A DNA stretch of 64,000 bases from CAZUVM01 sp964623885 (GCA_964623885.1 CAZUVM010000004.1:1-64000), one strand, 5' to 3'; positions 8,266 through 17,656 are shown, numbered from the stretch's first letter. Translations and numbers: made by a program. Notes: generated by a model not told the origin, from the sequence alone.

Positions 8266-8465
8266 ATGGCTGAGTCTGTTCGTCTGGATTAAAACTGCAA
8301 GCCCGCAAAAGCAGCTCTGGCAGGAGGACACAGCGATGCGGCGAGGCATCCCCGTTTTCGGGGATATTGCCGCCTGAGGGGGTCTGATAGGATTCGGCCG
8401 CGAATGGTCAAGCGACAAAAACAATGGAAGACCAAGCACCTCAGTTCAACCTCAATGAAACAGAT

Positions 8466-9824
8466 ATGAAAGGAATCATTAAACCCTCGGGAGCGTTCAA
8501 GTCTCTGCTCGTGGCCGGCTGGCTAGCCGTGCCGATGCTGGGCCTTAACGCCAATGCCATTACTTACACCGACATCCAATGGACTCCGATCAACATCCTT
8601 TACGATGACGGCGGCATGCCCTATGCCCTTTGGAGCGATCCTGCCAACTGGAGCATGGGCAATGTTCCCTCGGTCGCCGATCCTACGACGGGCAATCCAG
8701 ACAAGCTCCATTTTAATCAGCCGCAGGGAGGTATTCCCTGCGTCATCGACAATACGGCCGCCTACCTCGGCGCGATCGCGATTGGCGACTGGGGTCCAGC
8801 CAATGGATACGGAACCATTATTATCACCAATGGCGGCAGCCTGGTGGCCGGAACTGTGGCTCCAGGGGGAGAATGGAGCGGGCTCGGTTTCCCACAGGAC
8901 ACCTGCTCGCTGTACATTGGACCGAATTGTTACGCAGCCTTCGGCAGCCATCTCTGGGTAGGCAACGGCACCAACAGCTCTGGCTTCGCGAATTCGGGCA
9001 CATTGATTGTTAACGGGGGCACGCTGTGTATAACCAACGGGCAGTTGGGTGTAGGCTGGAACGGGACCGGCGGGACGAACTTCATGGTCGTCAGCAACAA
9101 CGCGACGGTGATTCTGCGCAATTGGGCCAGCCAAACGCTGGGCATGCCGGCCAATAACTCGTACGGTCAGCTGGACATCTCGACCGGCGGCACGATCATC
9201 ATCTCGAACCAAAATGCGACGACTTTCTTCCCCGGCCTGGTGACGAGCGGACAGCTCACCGCCTACGGCGGCGCGGGCACGGTCGCCTGGAGCTATGACC
9301 CCGCGCACAACACGACGACCCTGTACAGCATTGCACCCGTTACCGCCAGTACGCCTGTATTCAGCGGGCAACCTACCAACGTGATCGTCGCAGTGGGCGG
9401 CACGGCCACGTTCAAGGTGACCGTCTCGAACGTGTCATGCACTTATCAATGGCTGTTCAATAACCAGCCGCTCGCGGACGGCAACGGTGTATCCGGCTCC
9501 AAGACTGCCATACTGACGATTACGGGCGCCACTGCCGCCAATGTCGGGCTTTATTCGGTGTATGCTACCAACACGACTTCGGCTGCTTTCTGGGCCCAGA
9601 GCTCCGCGGCCTCGTTGACCACCGAAGCGATTAGCTTCTATCCAGTCGTCACGATCAACGGCATTCCTGGTAACACGTATGAGGTTGATTATACCACGTC
9701 GATGGCGGCCCCGGTGACCTGGACACCTTTGACCACGGTTACACTCGGCGGCACAACGCAGTTCGTCGTGGACAGCAGCTCACCGATGAGCAACAACCGT
9801 TTCTATCGGGTCGTTCAACGCTGA
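8466..9824 (+). CDS. Exported Ig-like domain protein with beta-helix-type N-terminus
   Basis: The 452 aa protein begins with a signal peptide (start ATG 8466; the open frame extends 14 codons upstream). Residues ~40-290 carry repeated I-I-I-T-N-G-G-S-L-V-x-G-T / N-S-G-T-L-I-V-N-G-G-T units typical of autotransporter-like right-handed beta-helices. Residues ~300-390 form an I-set Ig domain (P-V-F-S-G-Q-P-T-N...Y-Q-W-L-F-N-N...G-L-Y-S-V-Y-A-T-N). The end, S-N-N-R-F-Y-R-V-V-Q-R, is the common C-terminal ending of exported Verrucomicrobiota proteins. It is probably surface-associated; its ligand is unknown. Confidence 0.82.
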   Translation: MKGIIKPSGAFKSLLVAGWLAVPMLGLNANAITYTDIQWTPINILYDDGGMPYALWSDPANWSMGNVPSVADPTTGNPDKLHFNQPQGGIPCVIDNTAAYLGAIAIGDWGPANGYGTIIITNGGSLVAGTVAPGGEWSGLGFPQDTCSLYIGPNCYAAFGSHLWVGNGTNSSGFANSGTLIVNGGTLCITNGQLGVGWNGTGGTNFMVVSNNATVILRNWASQTLGMPANNSYGQLDISTGGTIIISNQNATTFFPGLVTSGQLTAYGGAGTVAWSYDPAHNTTTLYSIAPVTASTPVFSGQPTNVIVAVGGTATFKVTVSNVSCTYQWLFNNQPLADGNGVSGSKTAILTITGATAANVGLYSVYATNTTSAAFWAQSSAASLTTEAISFYPVVTINGIPGNTYEVDYTTSMAAPVTWTPLTTVTLGGTTQFVVDSSSPMSNNRFYRVVQR

Positions 9825-9913
9825 CGGCGGCGTTCTGTATAGAAGGCGGGCAATCGTACAATTAGCCGGCACTCGGGCGTGCCGGCTAAATTTGCGTACA
9901 AGCCCCCACCCAA

Positions 9914-9938
9914 CCTCTCCCCTTCGGAAGGGCAGAGG
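9914..9938. repeat. Short palindrome CCTCTCCCC/GGGCAGAGG
   Basis: A GC-rich hairpin with a TTCG-type tip lies between the Ig-domain gene and the cyclase gene. It resembles the short dispersed palindromes common in this genome. It could act as a weak transcription barrier, but no T tract follows. Confidence 0.4.
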
Positions 9939-10068
9939 GAGAAGCCATCCGCGCCAGTTGGATTCACGTTCACAATGTGCGTGTGGCAGCAGCCATGGAG
10001 ATCCCTATCCACGGAGATTCCCGCGCTTGTATTTTGGGAAATGGAGTGCCATTTTTCAGAAATCCCGC

Positions 10069-10731
10069 ATGAAAAGCCCCCTGATCGACTTAAGCCACAC
10101 GGTGGAACACGGCATGGTGACTTACAAAGGGTTGCCCGCGCCTATCATCTGCGATTACCTGAGCCGCGAGGCGTCTCGCGCACGCTATGCGCCGGGCACC
10201 GAATTCCATATCGGCAAAATCGAGATGGTCGCCAACACCGGCACTTACATCGATTCGCCGTTCCATCGCTACGCCGACGGCATAGACCTCTCGCAACTAA
10301 AGTTGGAGCAGCTTGCGAATCTCGATACGGTGGTGGTGCGGGTGCCGGCCGGACAAAGATCTATTGGGCGGGAATGCTTCGAGCGTCTTGAGGTCGGCGG
10401 CAAAGCCGTGTTGGTTGCGACGGGCTGGGATCGACACTGGCGCACCGATCAGTATTTCGAGGGGAGCCCTTTCCTGACTGCTTCTGCGGCCCAATTTCTG
10501 CAACAGGCCGGAGCTACGCTAGTCGGTATTGATTCGCTTAATATTGATGACACCGCCGATTTGGCCCGGCCCGTTCACTCGGTGTTGCTGGCGGCCGGAA
10601 TTCCCATTGTTGAGCATTTGCGCGGGCTCAATGCGATTCCTGAAAACGGCATGCGCTTTTTTGCGGTGCCCACGAAGGTCAAAGGATTCGGAACATTCCC
10701 GGTGAGGGCATTTTGTATGTCGGCAGGATAG
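10069..10731 (+). CDS. Cyclase family protein (COG1878, kynurenine formamidase-like fold)
   Basis: The 220 aa protein starts at ATG 10069; the frame is open upstream, but the homologous part begins M-K-S-P-L-I-D-L-S-H. It shows the cyclase core: I-D-L-S-H at the N-terminus, the motif N-T-G-T-Y-I-D-S-P-F-H at residues 56-66, and late G-I-D-S-L-N-I-D-D and E-H-L-x-x-L motifs. In classical metal-dependent members the motif is H-x-G-T-H-x-D-x-P-x-H. Here both leading histidines are N56 and Y60, while D62 and H66 remain. The substrate cannot be predicted. It sits alone between two non-coding stretches. Confidence 0.82.
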   Translation: MKSPLIDLSHTVEHGMVTYKGLPAPIICDYLSREASRARYAPGTEFHIGKIEMVANTGTYIDSPFHRYADGIDLSQLKLEQLANLDTVVVRVPAGQRSIGRECFERLEVGGKAVLVATGWDRHWRTDQYFEGSPFLTASAAQFLQQAGATLVGIDSLNIDDTADLARPVHSVLLAAGIPIVEHLRGLNAIPENGMRFFAVPTKVKGFGTFPVRAFCMSAG

Positions 10732-10872
10732 ACAGGGGGAATATCGACAGGGATAAGCGGATGGACAGGATGTTGAAGCGACAGCGGATAGGCGACCAAG
10801 AGTAAGCGACGAAGGTTAGGCGGACAAAGATGGACAGGATGGATGCCTTGAGATGCAGGCGAACATAATCCC

Positions 10873-10912
10873 TCCAGGAGCAAGCCGACTGGAAGCCGGC
10901 GCTCCCAGGTCA
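10873..10912. repeat. Interspersed palindrome family D (GGAGC...GCCGGCGCTCC)
   Basis: CCAGGAGCAAGCCGACTGG and AGCCGGCGCTCCCAGG form an imperfect stem-loop upstream of the efflux operon. It follows a degenerate tract (10732-10860) that repeats GGATGGACAGGATG-like words and contains no credible ORF. Confidence 0.5.
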
Positions 10913-11007
10913 AAGGGGACGGTTCAAGGGCTCAATTGTCTATAAATTCCAGAGGGGAAACGCGATCTGCGGCGTAGTAAGAGGCTAAGCGATCGATTGT
11001 TCGCTTT

Positions 11008-12480
11008 ATGAAGCCTCTCATCTGGACGCGTATCGTCTGCGCAGTTGCCGCCGGCTTGCTGCTGGCAGGCTGCAAAGGTTTTGCCGTAAAAGGCGAAAAA
11101 GAGGCGCGCCAACAAGCACAAGACGTAGGCAATTCCTATCGTCCCGACGGAAAGAAGCCGGCGTTGCCGGTTCTGACCACCAACTCCGGTCTGGCTGATT
11201 TCCTGACTTACGCGCTGCTCAATCAGCCCAAGGTGGAAGCGGCTTACTTTGATTGGCTCGCCTCGGTCGAGCGCATCACGATCAGTCGCTCTCGGCCGGA
11301 TCCACAACTGACATTCCAAATGGATATCCAGGATGTGGTGACGTCGCTAATGCCCGGCCTGATGTTGAGTTTTCCCGGGATGGGCAAGCTGCGTGCGGCT
11401 GGTGAACAGGCTGCCGCCACCAGTCAGGGCGGTTACTTTAACTTCAAGGGCGCTTCACTCGAGAGTGCCTACGAGGTGAAGCGCGCTTATTACCGTCTTT
11501 ATTTTCTTGAGGAAAAAATCCGCGTCAACCGCCAGAACCTTGGGCTGCTCCGCGAGCTCGAACAATTGGCCAGAACTCAAAATGAAGTCGGCAAAGCGAC
11601 CTTGCAGGATGTGCTGCGAACTCAAATTGAGCAGAGCCGCCTTAATAATGAGATTCTGAACCTGGAGGATTCACGCGAGCCGCTGCTGGCCCAGTTCAAA
11701 GCGGCGCTGGGACTCGGGCCGAATGACCCTGCACCCCCGGTGCCCGCGCGTTTCGAATCCACGCCTCTGGACGTACGCCAGGACAAGTTTCTGGACCCGG
11801 CGCTGGCTGAAAATCTGCGCCTTAAAGCGATGAGCGCTGACGTGCACGCCGCCGAGGCCGCAATCCGCCTGGCCTATAAAGCGCGGATGCCGGACACCAG
11901 CCTTGGGCTGATGGCCGATGCCAAGATGAACCCAACGCTGTATCGTCCGTGGGGCACGGTCAGCATCCCGCTGTGGCGGGATAAATTGGCGGCGCAGGTT
12001 GCCGAAGCTCAAGCCAACAAACGCGCCGGCGAGGCCCGGCTTTCCGCGGAGGAGATTTCGCTCGCAGTGGATGTGGCCGAGCGGGCGTTTGTGTATAAGG
12101 AGACGACCCGGAACCTCGAACTGCTGCAGAACGAACTGATTCCCAAACAGCGGCAATCTTTGGAGCTCGCCCGTTCCGCATATCTCGGTGGCCAGGTGGA
12201 TTTCCTGAATCTCACAGATGTCGAGCAAACGCTCCTGCGTTTCGATCTTGACCAGGTCGAAGCTCGGACTCAACGGGAACTTTCACTGGCCGAACTTTCC
12301 CTCATTATGCAAGGCATGCCTCCTGCCGGCGATGGAGCAGTGAGCGCAGGCATGTCTTCTCCTATCGGAGGCTCGCGAAAAATGGGCAACGCGATGGCCG
12401 CCGGTTCGTCCTCCAGCGCCATGGGCTCCGCGCCGGCCATGCTCCCGGGCAACTCGGCGGCACCACAGAAAATGCAATGA
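11008..12480 (+). CDS. cusC: TolC-family outer-membrane lipoprotein of a metal efflux system (CusC-like)
   Basis: The 490 aa protein starts with a lipoprotein signal ending L-L-A-G-C (Cys22). The rest is long alternating helix typical of outer-membrane efflux proteins, with two repeats (A-Y-E-V-K-R-A-Y-Y-R-L-Y and V-A-E-R-A-F-V-Y-K-E). It should form the outer-membrane exit duct. The C-terminal ~60 residues are low complexity, rich in Met, Ser, Gly and Ala (G-M-S-S-P, K-M-G-N-A-M, M-G-S-A-P-A-M), which suggests metal contact. It is the first gene of the efflux cluster, 133 bp before the adaptor gene. Confidence 0.88.
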   Translation: MKPLIWTRIVCAVAAGLLLAGCKGFAVKGEKEARQQAQDVGNSYRPDGKKPALPVLTTNSGLADFLTYALLNQPKVEAAYFDWLASVERITISRSRPDPQLTFQMDIQDVVTSLMPGLMLSFPGMGKLRAAGEQAAATSQGGYFNFKGASLESAYEVKRAYYRLYFLEEKIRVNRQNLGLLRELEQLARTQNEVGKATLQDVLRTQIEQSRLNNEILNLEDSREPLLAQFKAALGLGPNDPAPPVPARFESTPLDVRQDKFLDPALAENLRLKAMSADVHAAEAAIRLAYKARMPDTSLGLMADAKMNPTLYRPWGTVSIPLWRDKLAAQVAEAQANKRAGEARLSAEEISLAVDVAERAFVYKETTRNLELLQNELIPKQRQSLELARSAYLGGQVDFLNLTDVEQTLLRFDLDQVEARTQRELSLAELSLIMQGMPPAGDGAVSAGMSSPIGGSRKMGNAMAAGSSSSAMGSAPAMLPGNSAAPQKMQ

Positions 12481-12495
12481 ATAATGAACAAGGCA

Positions 12496-12513
12496 GGGAC
12501 GCCGTCCTCGGCG
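12496..12513. repeat. Palindrome family C (GGGACGCCG-TCCT-CGGCG), copy 1
   Basis: GGGACGCCG is followed by TCCT and the complementary CGGCG, where the outer stem is lost (TTT in place of TCCC). It lies between the cusC- and cusB-like genes, 65 bp before the intact copy. Confidence 0.7.
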
Positions 12514-12577
12514 TTTCAATTACCCCCTGTAACCGCTAATGAACACGAAGAAACGCGAAACGCAAACGCGACCGGTA

Positions 12578-12599
12578 GGGACGCCGTCCTCGGCGTCCC
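12578..12599. repeat. Palindrome family C, copy 2 (perfect 9-bp stem)
   Basis: GGGACGCCG (12578-12586), TCCT loop, CGGCGTCCC (12591-12599). It sits 14 bp before the chosen cusB start and within the open frame upstream of it, which argues that the longer frame from 12539 is not the native start. Confidence 0.8.
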
Positions 12600-12613
12600 C
12601 AATCAGATCCGCT

Positions 12614-14209
12614 ATGGATAGAGCATTTGCTGTCATGCTCCTGCTTTCCATTGCCAGTGTGGGCCTCCTGCTTACCGCGTGCGGAGACGGCAGCAAACCG
12701 AACGCTCAGACTAAATCCGCGCAGCTCTACACTTGCGGCATGGACCCGCAAGTTATTCAGGATCATCCCGGCAATTGTCCCATTTGTGGCATGAAATTGA
12801 CACCGGTTCACAAGCCAAGCGCAAATGCGAGTGCGCTGTCAGCCTCGGCGGCTGAGTCGACCAGCATTTCAATTGACCCGGTGACGATGCAAAACATGGG
12901 CATCCGCACCGGGGCCCTGACTCGCGGGCCATTGCGCCGGATGATTCGTACCGTCGGCGTGATTGACTATGATGAGACCGCACTCTCCGACGTCACGACC
13001 AAGTTCAAGGGGTGGGTTGAAAAGCTATATGTGAATGCGACCGGGCAACTGGTGATGCGAGGCGAGCCTTTATTCGATATCTATTCGCCCGAGCTTTACA
13101 GCGCTCAAAGGGAATACCTGCTGGCACTGGATCAATTAACCAATGCTCCCGGTTCGGATTCTCTTAAGACGAGCGCGCTGACCAAACTGAAGTTCTTCGA
13201 TATTTCCGACGAGCAGATCGCCGAACTGCAGCGCTCCCGCCAACCGTGCAAGACGCTCCGGGTCGTTGCGCCGCAAGATGGCTTCGTCACGGAAAAGCTG
13301 ATTGTGCAGGGCCAAATGGTGGACGCCGGCATGAAAACTTATCGCCTTGCCGATCTCGGCCTGGTTTGGGTTCAGGCGCAGGTATATGAACAGGACCTTG
13401 CGTACATCCGCCTGGGACAGGAGGTTACCGTTACCTTGTCTTACTTGCCTGACCGCGAGTTCCGCGGCCGAGTGACGTACATTTACCCGAACATCGACGA
13501 GAAAACCCGCACAGCGAAAGTCCGGATGGAGTTTCACAATCCAGGTTATTTCCTCAAACCGGGAATGTTTGCATCGGTCCATATCATTTCGCAACTGGAT
13601 CCTTCAGTGCTGCTCGTGCCCGATATGGCCGTGCTGCGCAGCGGAGAAAAGAACACGGTGTTTGTCGCTTTAGAAAATGGAAAATTTGAGCCGCGCACGG
13701 TCGTGTTAGGCCCCCAAGCCGAGAACGACACCTACCAGGTCATCAGCGGGTTGAAAGACGGCGAACGCATCGTCACTTCCGGCCAGTTCATGCTCGACTC
13801 AGAAAGCCAACTCCGCGAGGCCATCCAAAAGATGCGCGAGCCTAGGGAAGCCGCCCCGGTCACCGAAACCAACGCCTCGGCTGTGGCTCATCCGGAATTG
13901 ACCGCTTTGTCTTCAACCAACGCCGAGTCAGGCGTGAAGTATATCTGCCCGATGCCCGAGCATGTCTCTATTGAATACGACCATGCCGGCAAGTGCCCCA
14001 TCTGTGGCATGACCTTGGTTCCCGTTACTCAAGCGGCTTTGGCCAAACTCCAACCCGGCGGCAAGCTTCTGTACTACACTTGCCCGATGCCCGAGCACAG
14101 CGATGTGCGGTCCGACAAACCAGGCAAGTGTCCCAAATGCGGCATGACTTTGATTCCAGTGATGCAGGGGTTAGGGACGTCGGAGCGTGAGGAGCGTCGG
14201 GAGCGTTAG
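12614..14209 (+). CDS. cusB: RND efflux periplasmic adaptor with three heavy-metal-binding domains (CusB-like)
   Basis: The 531 aa protein starts at ATG 12614, just before a lipoprotein signal ending L-L-L-T-A-C (Cys23). A Cys-rich heavy-metal-binding domain (Y-T-C-G-M-D-P...C-P-I-C-G-M-K-L) occupies ~39-65. The membrane-fusion core (barrel-sandwich, hairpin, beta-barrel) runs to ~400. Two further copies (Y-I-C-P-M-P-E-H...C-P-I-C-G-M and Y-T-C-P-M-P-E-H...C-P-K-C-G-M) close the protein. CusB-type adaptors bridge the inner-membrane pump and outer duct and hand over Cu(I)/Ag(I). Having binding modules at both ends is notable. The frame is open from 12539, but that part carries repeat DNA. Confidence 0.92.
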   Translation: MDRAFAVMLLLSIASVGLLLTACGDGSKPNAQTKSAQLYTCGMDPQVIQDHPGNCPICGMKLTPVHKPSANASALSASAAESTSISIDPVTMQNMGIRTGALTRGPLRRMIRTVGVIDYDETALSDVTTKFKGWVEKLYVNATGQLVMRGEPLFDIYSPELYSAQREYLLALDQLTNAPGSDSLKTSALTKLKFFDISDEQIAELQRSRQPCKTLRVVAPQDGFVTEKLIVQGQMVDAGMKTYRLADLGLVWVQAQVYEQDLAYIRLGQEVTVTLSYLPDREFRGRVTYIYPNIDEKTRTAKVRMEFHNPGYFLKPGMFASVHIISQLDPSVLLVPDMAVLRSGEKNTVFVALENGKFEPRTVVLGPQAENDTYQVISGLKDGERIVTSGQFMLDSESQLREAIQKMREPREAAPVTETNASAVAHPELTALSSTNAESGVKYICPMPEHVSIEYDHAGKCPICGMTLVPVTQAALAKLQPGGKLLYYTCPMPEHSDVRSDKPGKCPKCGMTLIPVMQGLGTSEREERRER

Positions 14210-14220
14210 AGCGTCGAGCT

Positions 14221-17200
14221 ATGCTGCAACGCGTCATCGAGTTCTCCCTGAAGAACAAGTTTATCGTTTTGTTGGGAACGATAGCGTTGGTTCTGGGCGG
14301 TTTTTACGCGGTTAAAAACATTCCGCTGGATGCCATTCCCGATCTTTCGGACGTCCAGGTCATCGTTTATACGGAATGGCCCGGTCAGGCACCTCAAATT
14401 GTTCAGGACCAGGTTACTTACCCCATCACGACCAAAATGCTTTCGGTGCCCAAAGCCAAGGTAGTAAGGGGATATTCGTTCTACGGCTTCTCATTTGTCT
14501 ACGTGATTTTTCAAGACGGCACCGATCCCTACTGGGCGCGCAGCCGCGTGCTGGAGTATTTGAGCGGGCTTGGCTCGCAGTTGCCCCGGAACGTCACGCC
14601 CACACTCGGTCCGGATGCCACCGGGGTAGGTTGGGCGTTCATGTACTCCATCAACTCGACCAATCGTGACCTGGCAGAGCTTCGATCTATCCAGGATTGG
14701 TATCTGAGGTATCAACTGGCCTCCGTCGAAGGTGTTTCGGAGGTCGCCTCGGTTGGTGGTTTTGTGAAGCAATACCAAGTCACGGTTGATCCGACCAAAC
14801 TGCGCGCCTATAACCTGTCGATCTCGGATGTTGCCATGGCGGTTCAGCGGAGCAACGGGGAGGTCGGCGGCCGCTCGATCGAGCTGTCGGAAAAGGAGTT
14901 CATGCTCAGGGTGCGTGGTTATATCGAGAAGCTGGACGACTTGCGGGATGTGGCGGTAGGCGTAGGCGATCAAGGCGTGCCCATTCTGTTGCGCCAGGTA
15001 GCCAATGTGGAGTTCGGACCGGACATGCGCCGCGGCATCGCTGAGATCAATGGTGAAGGCGAGACCGTCGGTGGGATCGTAGTGGTCCGATACGGAGCTA
15101 ACGCCCGCCAGGTCATCCTGGACGTGAAGAAAAAACTCGATCAAGCGATGCAAGGCCTGCCTTCGGATGTGCATTATCAAATCGTTTATGATCGCAGTGC
15201 TTTGATTCAACGCGCCGTCAAAACGCTCGAGGAAAAGCTTCTCGAGGAAAGCCTGGTTGTGGCTTTGGTGTGCATTGCGTTCCTCATGCATTTGCGGAGC
15301 GCCTTCGTCGCGATTGTAATTCTTCCGATCGCCGTTCTAGTTTCGTTTTTGGTCATGTTCGGCCAGGGCATTAGCTCGAACATCATGTCATTAGGGGGAA
15401 TTGCCATCGCGATTGGGGCGATGGTGGATGCGGTCATCATCATGATCGAAAACGCCCACAAACACATGGAACGAGACCAGGGCAAAAAGCCGCATTGGGA
15501 CATCATCCGGGATGCCTCGATCGAAGTCGGCCCGACATTATTCTGTTCGCTATTGGTGATCACCGTCTCGTTCCTGCCGATCTTCATGTTGGGCGAGCAG
15601 TCCGGCCGTTTGTTCAAGCCTTTGGCCTTCACTAAAACCTACTCCATGGGCGCGGCGGCGATTCTCTCGATCACGCTGGGACCAATCCTTATGGGCTATT
15701 TTGTCCGCGGCCGTATACCCGGCGAGGAAAAGAATCCGATCAATCGATTCCTGATCTGGGCTTATCACCCGGCGATTGATTTCGTGATTAAATGGCGCTG
15801 GGCGGTCGTGCTAGCCGCGGCGGCATTGGTCATTTGGGTTTTCCTGCCATGGAATAGCCTCGCCGCTCGCATTTTACCCGACGGCAAAGCCAAAGAGTGG
15901 GCTTTCAAAGCAGGGAAGCTATTCCCGTATGAGAATATCGGATCGGAATTTATGCCGCCGCTCTATGAGGGCGACCTGCTCTACATGCCGACCACCTTCC
16001 CTGGCATTTCACCCACCAAGGCGCGTGAACTGCTTCAGACCACCGATAAACTGATCCGCCGGTTTCCTGAAGTGCGCCAGGTGTTCGGGAAAATCGGGCG
16101 GGCCGAAACGGCAACCGACCCCGCCCCGTTCGACATGATCGAAACCACAATCATGCTCAAACCAGAGGAAGAATGGCCCAACGTCGACATCAACGACGAC
16201 CAAGGCAAAGTCATCGCCCATCGTCGTCGTACACCGGACGAACTCATCGATGCACTGAATGCCGCCGTACAGATCCCAGGTTTGAATAACGCCTGGACTA
16301 TGCCGATCAAGACGCGGATTGACATGCTGGCGACCGGTATCAAAACGCCGGTAGGCATCAAGGTCGCAGGGCCGGATTTGGCAAGGCTTGAGCAAATCGC
16401 GTCGGACATTGAAGCAGTAGTCAAGACGGTGCCTGGAACCCTGAGCGCGTTTGCGGAGCGCACGATGGGCGGCAATTACATCGAATTCAATATCGACCGT
16501 ACGGCAATTGCCCGTTACGGCCTGCGCGTTGGTGACGTTCAAGATGTCCTGGAGGTCGCGCTTGGGGGTATGCCGTTGACGACGACCGTGGAAGGACTCC
16601 AGCGCTACGCGGTCAACCTTCGGTATAGTCGCGATTTCCGCGAGAATCTCGGCGCCCTGCGCGAAATAGTGGTCCCCACCCCCACTGGAGCCCAGGTTCC
16701 GCTCGGGCAATTAGCCAAGATCGAAACCGTGCATGCCCCAATGGGTATTAAGAGCGAAGCCGCCGTTCCCAACGCCTGGATTTACATCGACGTGAAAGGT
16801 GTCGATGTCGGTACCTACGTCCAAATGACCATGCGGGCCGTCAATGAAGCAGTGGCCAAAGGCGCCGTCAAGCTGCCCAGTGGTTACAACATTTTTTGGA
16901 GCGGCCAATACGAGTATATGCAGCAAGCCAGGCAACGCTTCATGATCGTGATCCCTCTGACACTTCTGATCATTATTTTAATCATTTACCTGAACACTCG
17001 GTCCCTCATCAAAACCACTATTGTCCTGCTCGCAGTGCCTTTCTCGCTCGTCGGCGCCATTGGTGTCCTGGCATTGTTGCACTACAACCTCAGCGTCGCC
17101 GTCTGGGTCGGCATAATTGCCCTCGCCGGCTTGGACGCGGAAACGGGTGTGGTAATGCTTCTTTATCTGGATCTCGCGTACGCCGATTGGCAGAAGCGTG

Positions 17201-17466
17201 GTCTTATGCGCCACGTTGGCGATCTTCGTGATGCCATCTACCATGGCGCGGTCAAACGGGTGCGGCCCAAGGCGATGACTGCCTGCGTTATCATCGCCGG
17301 CCTCGCGCCGATTCTCTGGAGCCATGGAACAGGCGCTGATGTGATGAAGCGCATAGCTACTCCAATGATTGGTGGAGTGGTCACCTCCACGATAATGGAG
17401 TTGTTGGTATACCCAGCTATTTTTTATCTTTGGCGCTCGAAGAAGCTGAGCAAGAATGTTGCATAG
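14221..17466 (+). CDS. cusA: Heavy-metal RND efflux pump, CusA/CzcA family
   Basis: At 1081 aa this is full length for the HME-RND family. It has the N-terminal transmembrane start I-E-F-S-L-K-N-K-F, T-E-W-P-G-Q-A-P-Q-I-V-Q-D-Q-V-T-Y-P, two large periplasmic loops and twelve predicted membrane helices. TM4 contains the proton-relay region G-A-M-V-D-A-V-I-I-M-I-E-N (Asp403, Glu410), and late G-L-D-A-E-T-G-V-V-M-L-L fits CusA-type transporters. It exports metal ions, most likely Cu(I)/Ag(I) given the adaptor domains, using the proton gradient. It follows the adaptor gene by 11 bp. Confidence 0.95.
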   Translation: MLQRVIEFSLKNKFIVLLGTIALVLGGFYAVKNIPLDAIPDLSDVQVIVYTEWPGQAPQIVQDQVTYPITTKMLSVPKAKVVRGYSFYGFSFVYVIFQDGTDPYWARSRVLEYLSGLGSQLPRNVTPTLGPDATGVGWAFMYSINSTNRDLAELRSIQDWYLRYQLASVEGVSEVASVGGFVKQYQVTVDPTKLRAYNLSISDVAMAVQRSNGEVGGRSIELSEKEFMLRVRGYIEKLDDLRDVAVGVGDQGVPILLRQVANVEFGPDMRRGIAEINGEGETVGGIVVVRYGANARQVILDVKKKLDQAMQGLPSDVHYQIVYDRSALIQRAVKTLEEKLLEESLVVALVCIAFLMHLRSAFVAIVILPIAVLVSFLVMFGQGISSNIMSLGGIAIAIGAMVDAVIIMIENAHKHMERDQGKKPHWDIIRDASIEVGPTLFCSLLVITVSFLPIFMLGEQSGRLFKPLAFTKTYSMGAAAILSITLGPILMGYFVRGRIPGEEKNPINRFLIWAYHPAIDFVIKWRWAVVLAAAALVIWVFLPWNSLAARILPDGKAKEWAFKAGKLFPYENIGSEFMPPLYEGDLLYMPTTFPGISPTKARELLQTTDKLIRRFPEVRQVFGKIGRAETATDPAPFDMIETTIMLKPEEEWPNVDINDDQGKVIAHRRRTPDELIDALNAAVQIPGLNNAWTMPIKTRIDMLATGIKTPVGIKVAGPDLARLEQIASDIEAVVKTVPGTLSAFAERTMGGNYIEFNIDRTAIARYGLRVGDVQDVLEVALGGMPLTTTVEGLQRYAVNLRYSRDFRENLGALREIVVPTPTGAQVPLGQLAKIETVHAPMGIKSEAAVPNAWIYIDVKGVDVGTYVQMTMRAVNEAVAKGAVKLPSGYNIFWSGQYEYMQQARQRFMIVIPLTLLIIILIIYLNTRSLIKTTIVLLAVPFSLVGAIGVLALLHYNLSVAVWVGIIALAGLDAETGVVMLLYLDLAYADWQKRGLMRHVGDLRDAIYHGAVKRVRPKAMTACVIIAGLAPILWSHGTGADVMKRIATPMIGGVVTSTIMELLVYPAIFYLWRSKKLSKNVA

Positions 17467-17537
17467 GCGAAACGTGTACGGACAAACTCCTTTCATCAAC
17501 ACCCCGGCTGAACCAGGATGCGGCAAAGCTCGTGGAA

Positions 17538-17656
17538 GTAGCGCAGGCCTCCGAGCCTGCCTTATCGCGGACTTCCAGTCGGCAAGGCGTTCGGCCCCTA
17601 CGTGGCATGCGCAGGTTGGAAACCTGCGATACAGCAGGCTCGGAGGCCTGCGCTAC
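17538..17656. repeat. MITE-like element, repeat family B copy 1 (perfect 23-bp terminal inverted repeats)
   Basis: The 119 bp element is bounded by arms 17538-17560 and 17634-17656, which are exact reverse complements (GTAGCGCAGGCCTCCGAG...). In the middle, GCAGGTT-GGA-AACCTGC (17611-17627) forms a second hairpin. It fills most of the 313 bp between the pump gene and the regulatory trio. Related half-copies occur at 34093-34138 and 55559-55623. No transposase is encoded, so any mobility would need help in trans. Confidence 0.85.

Noticed and set aside
10918..10946. TATAAAT at 10941 as a -10 box for the efflux operon
   Set aside because: The hexamer is good, but no matching -35 or ECF-type element is present at proper spacing.
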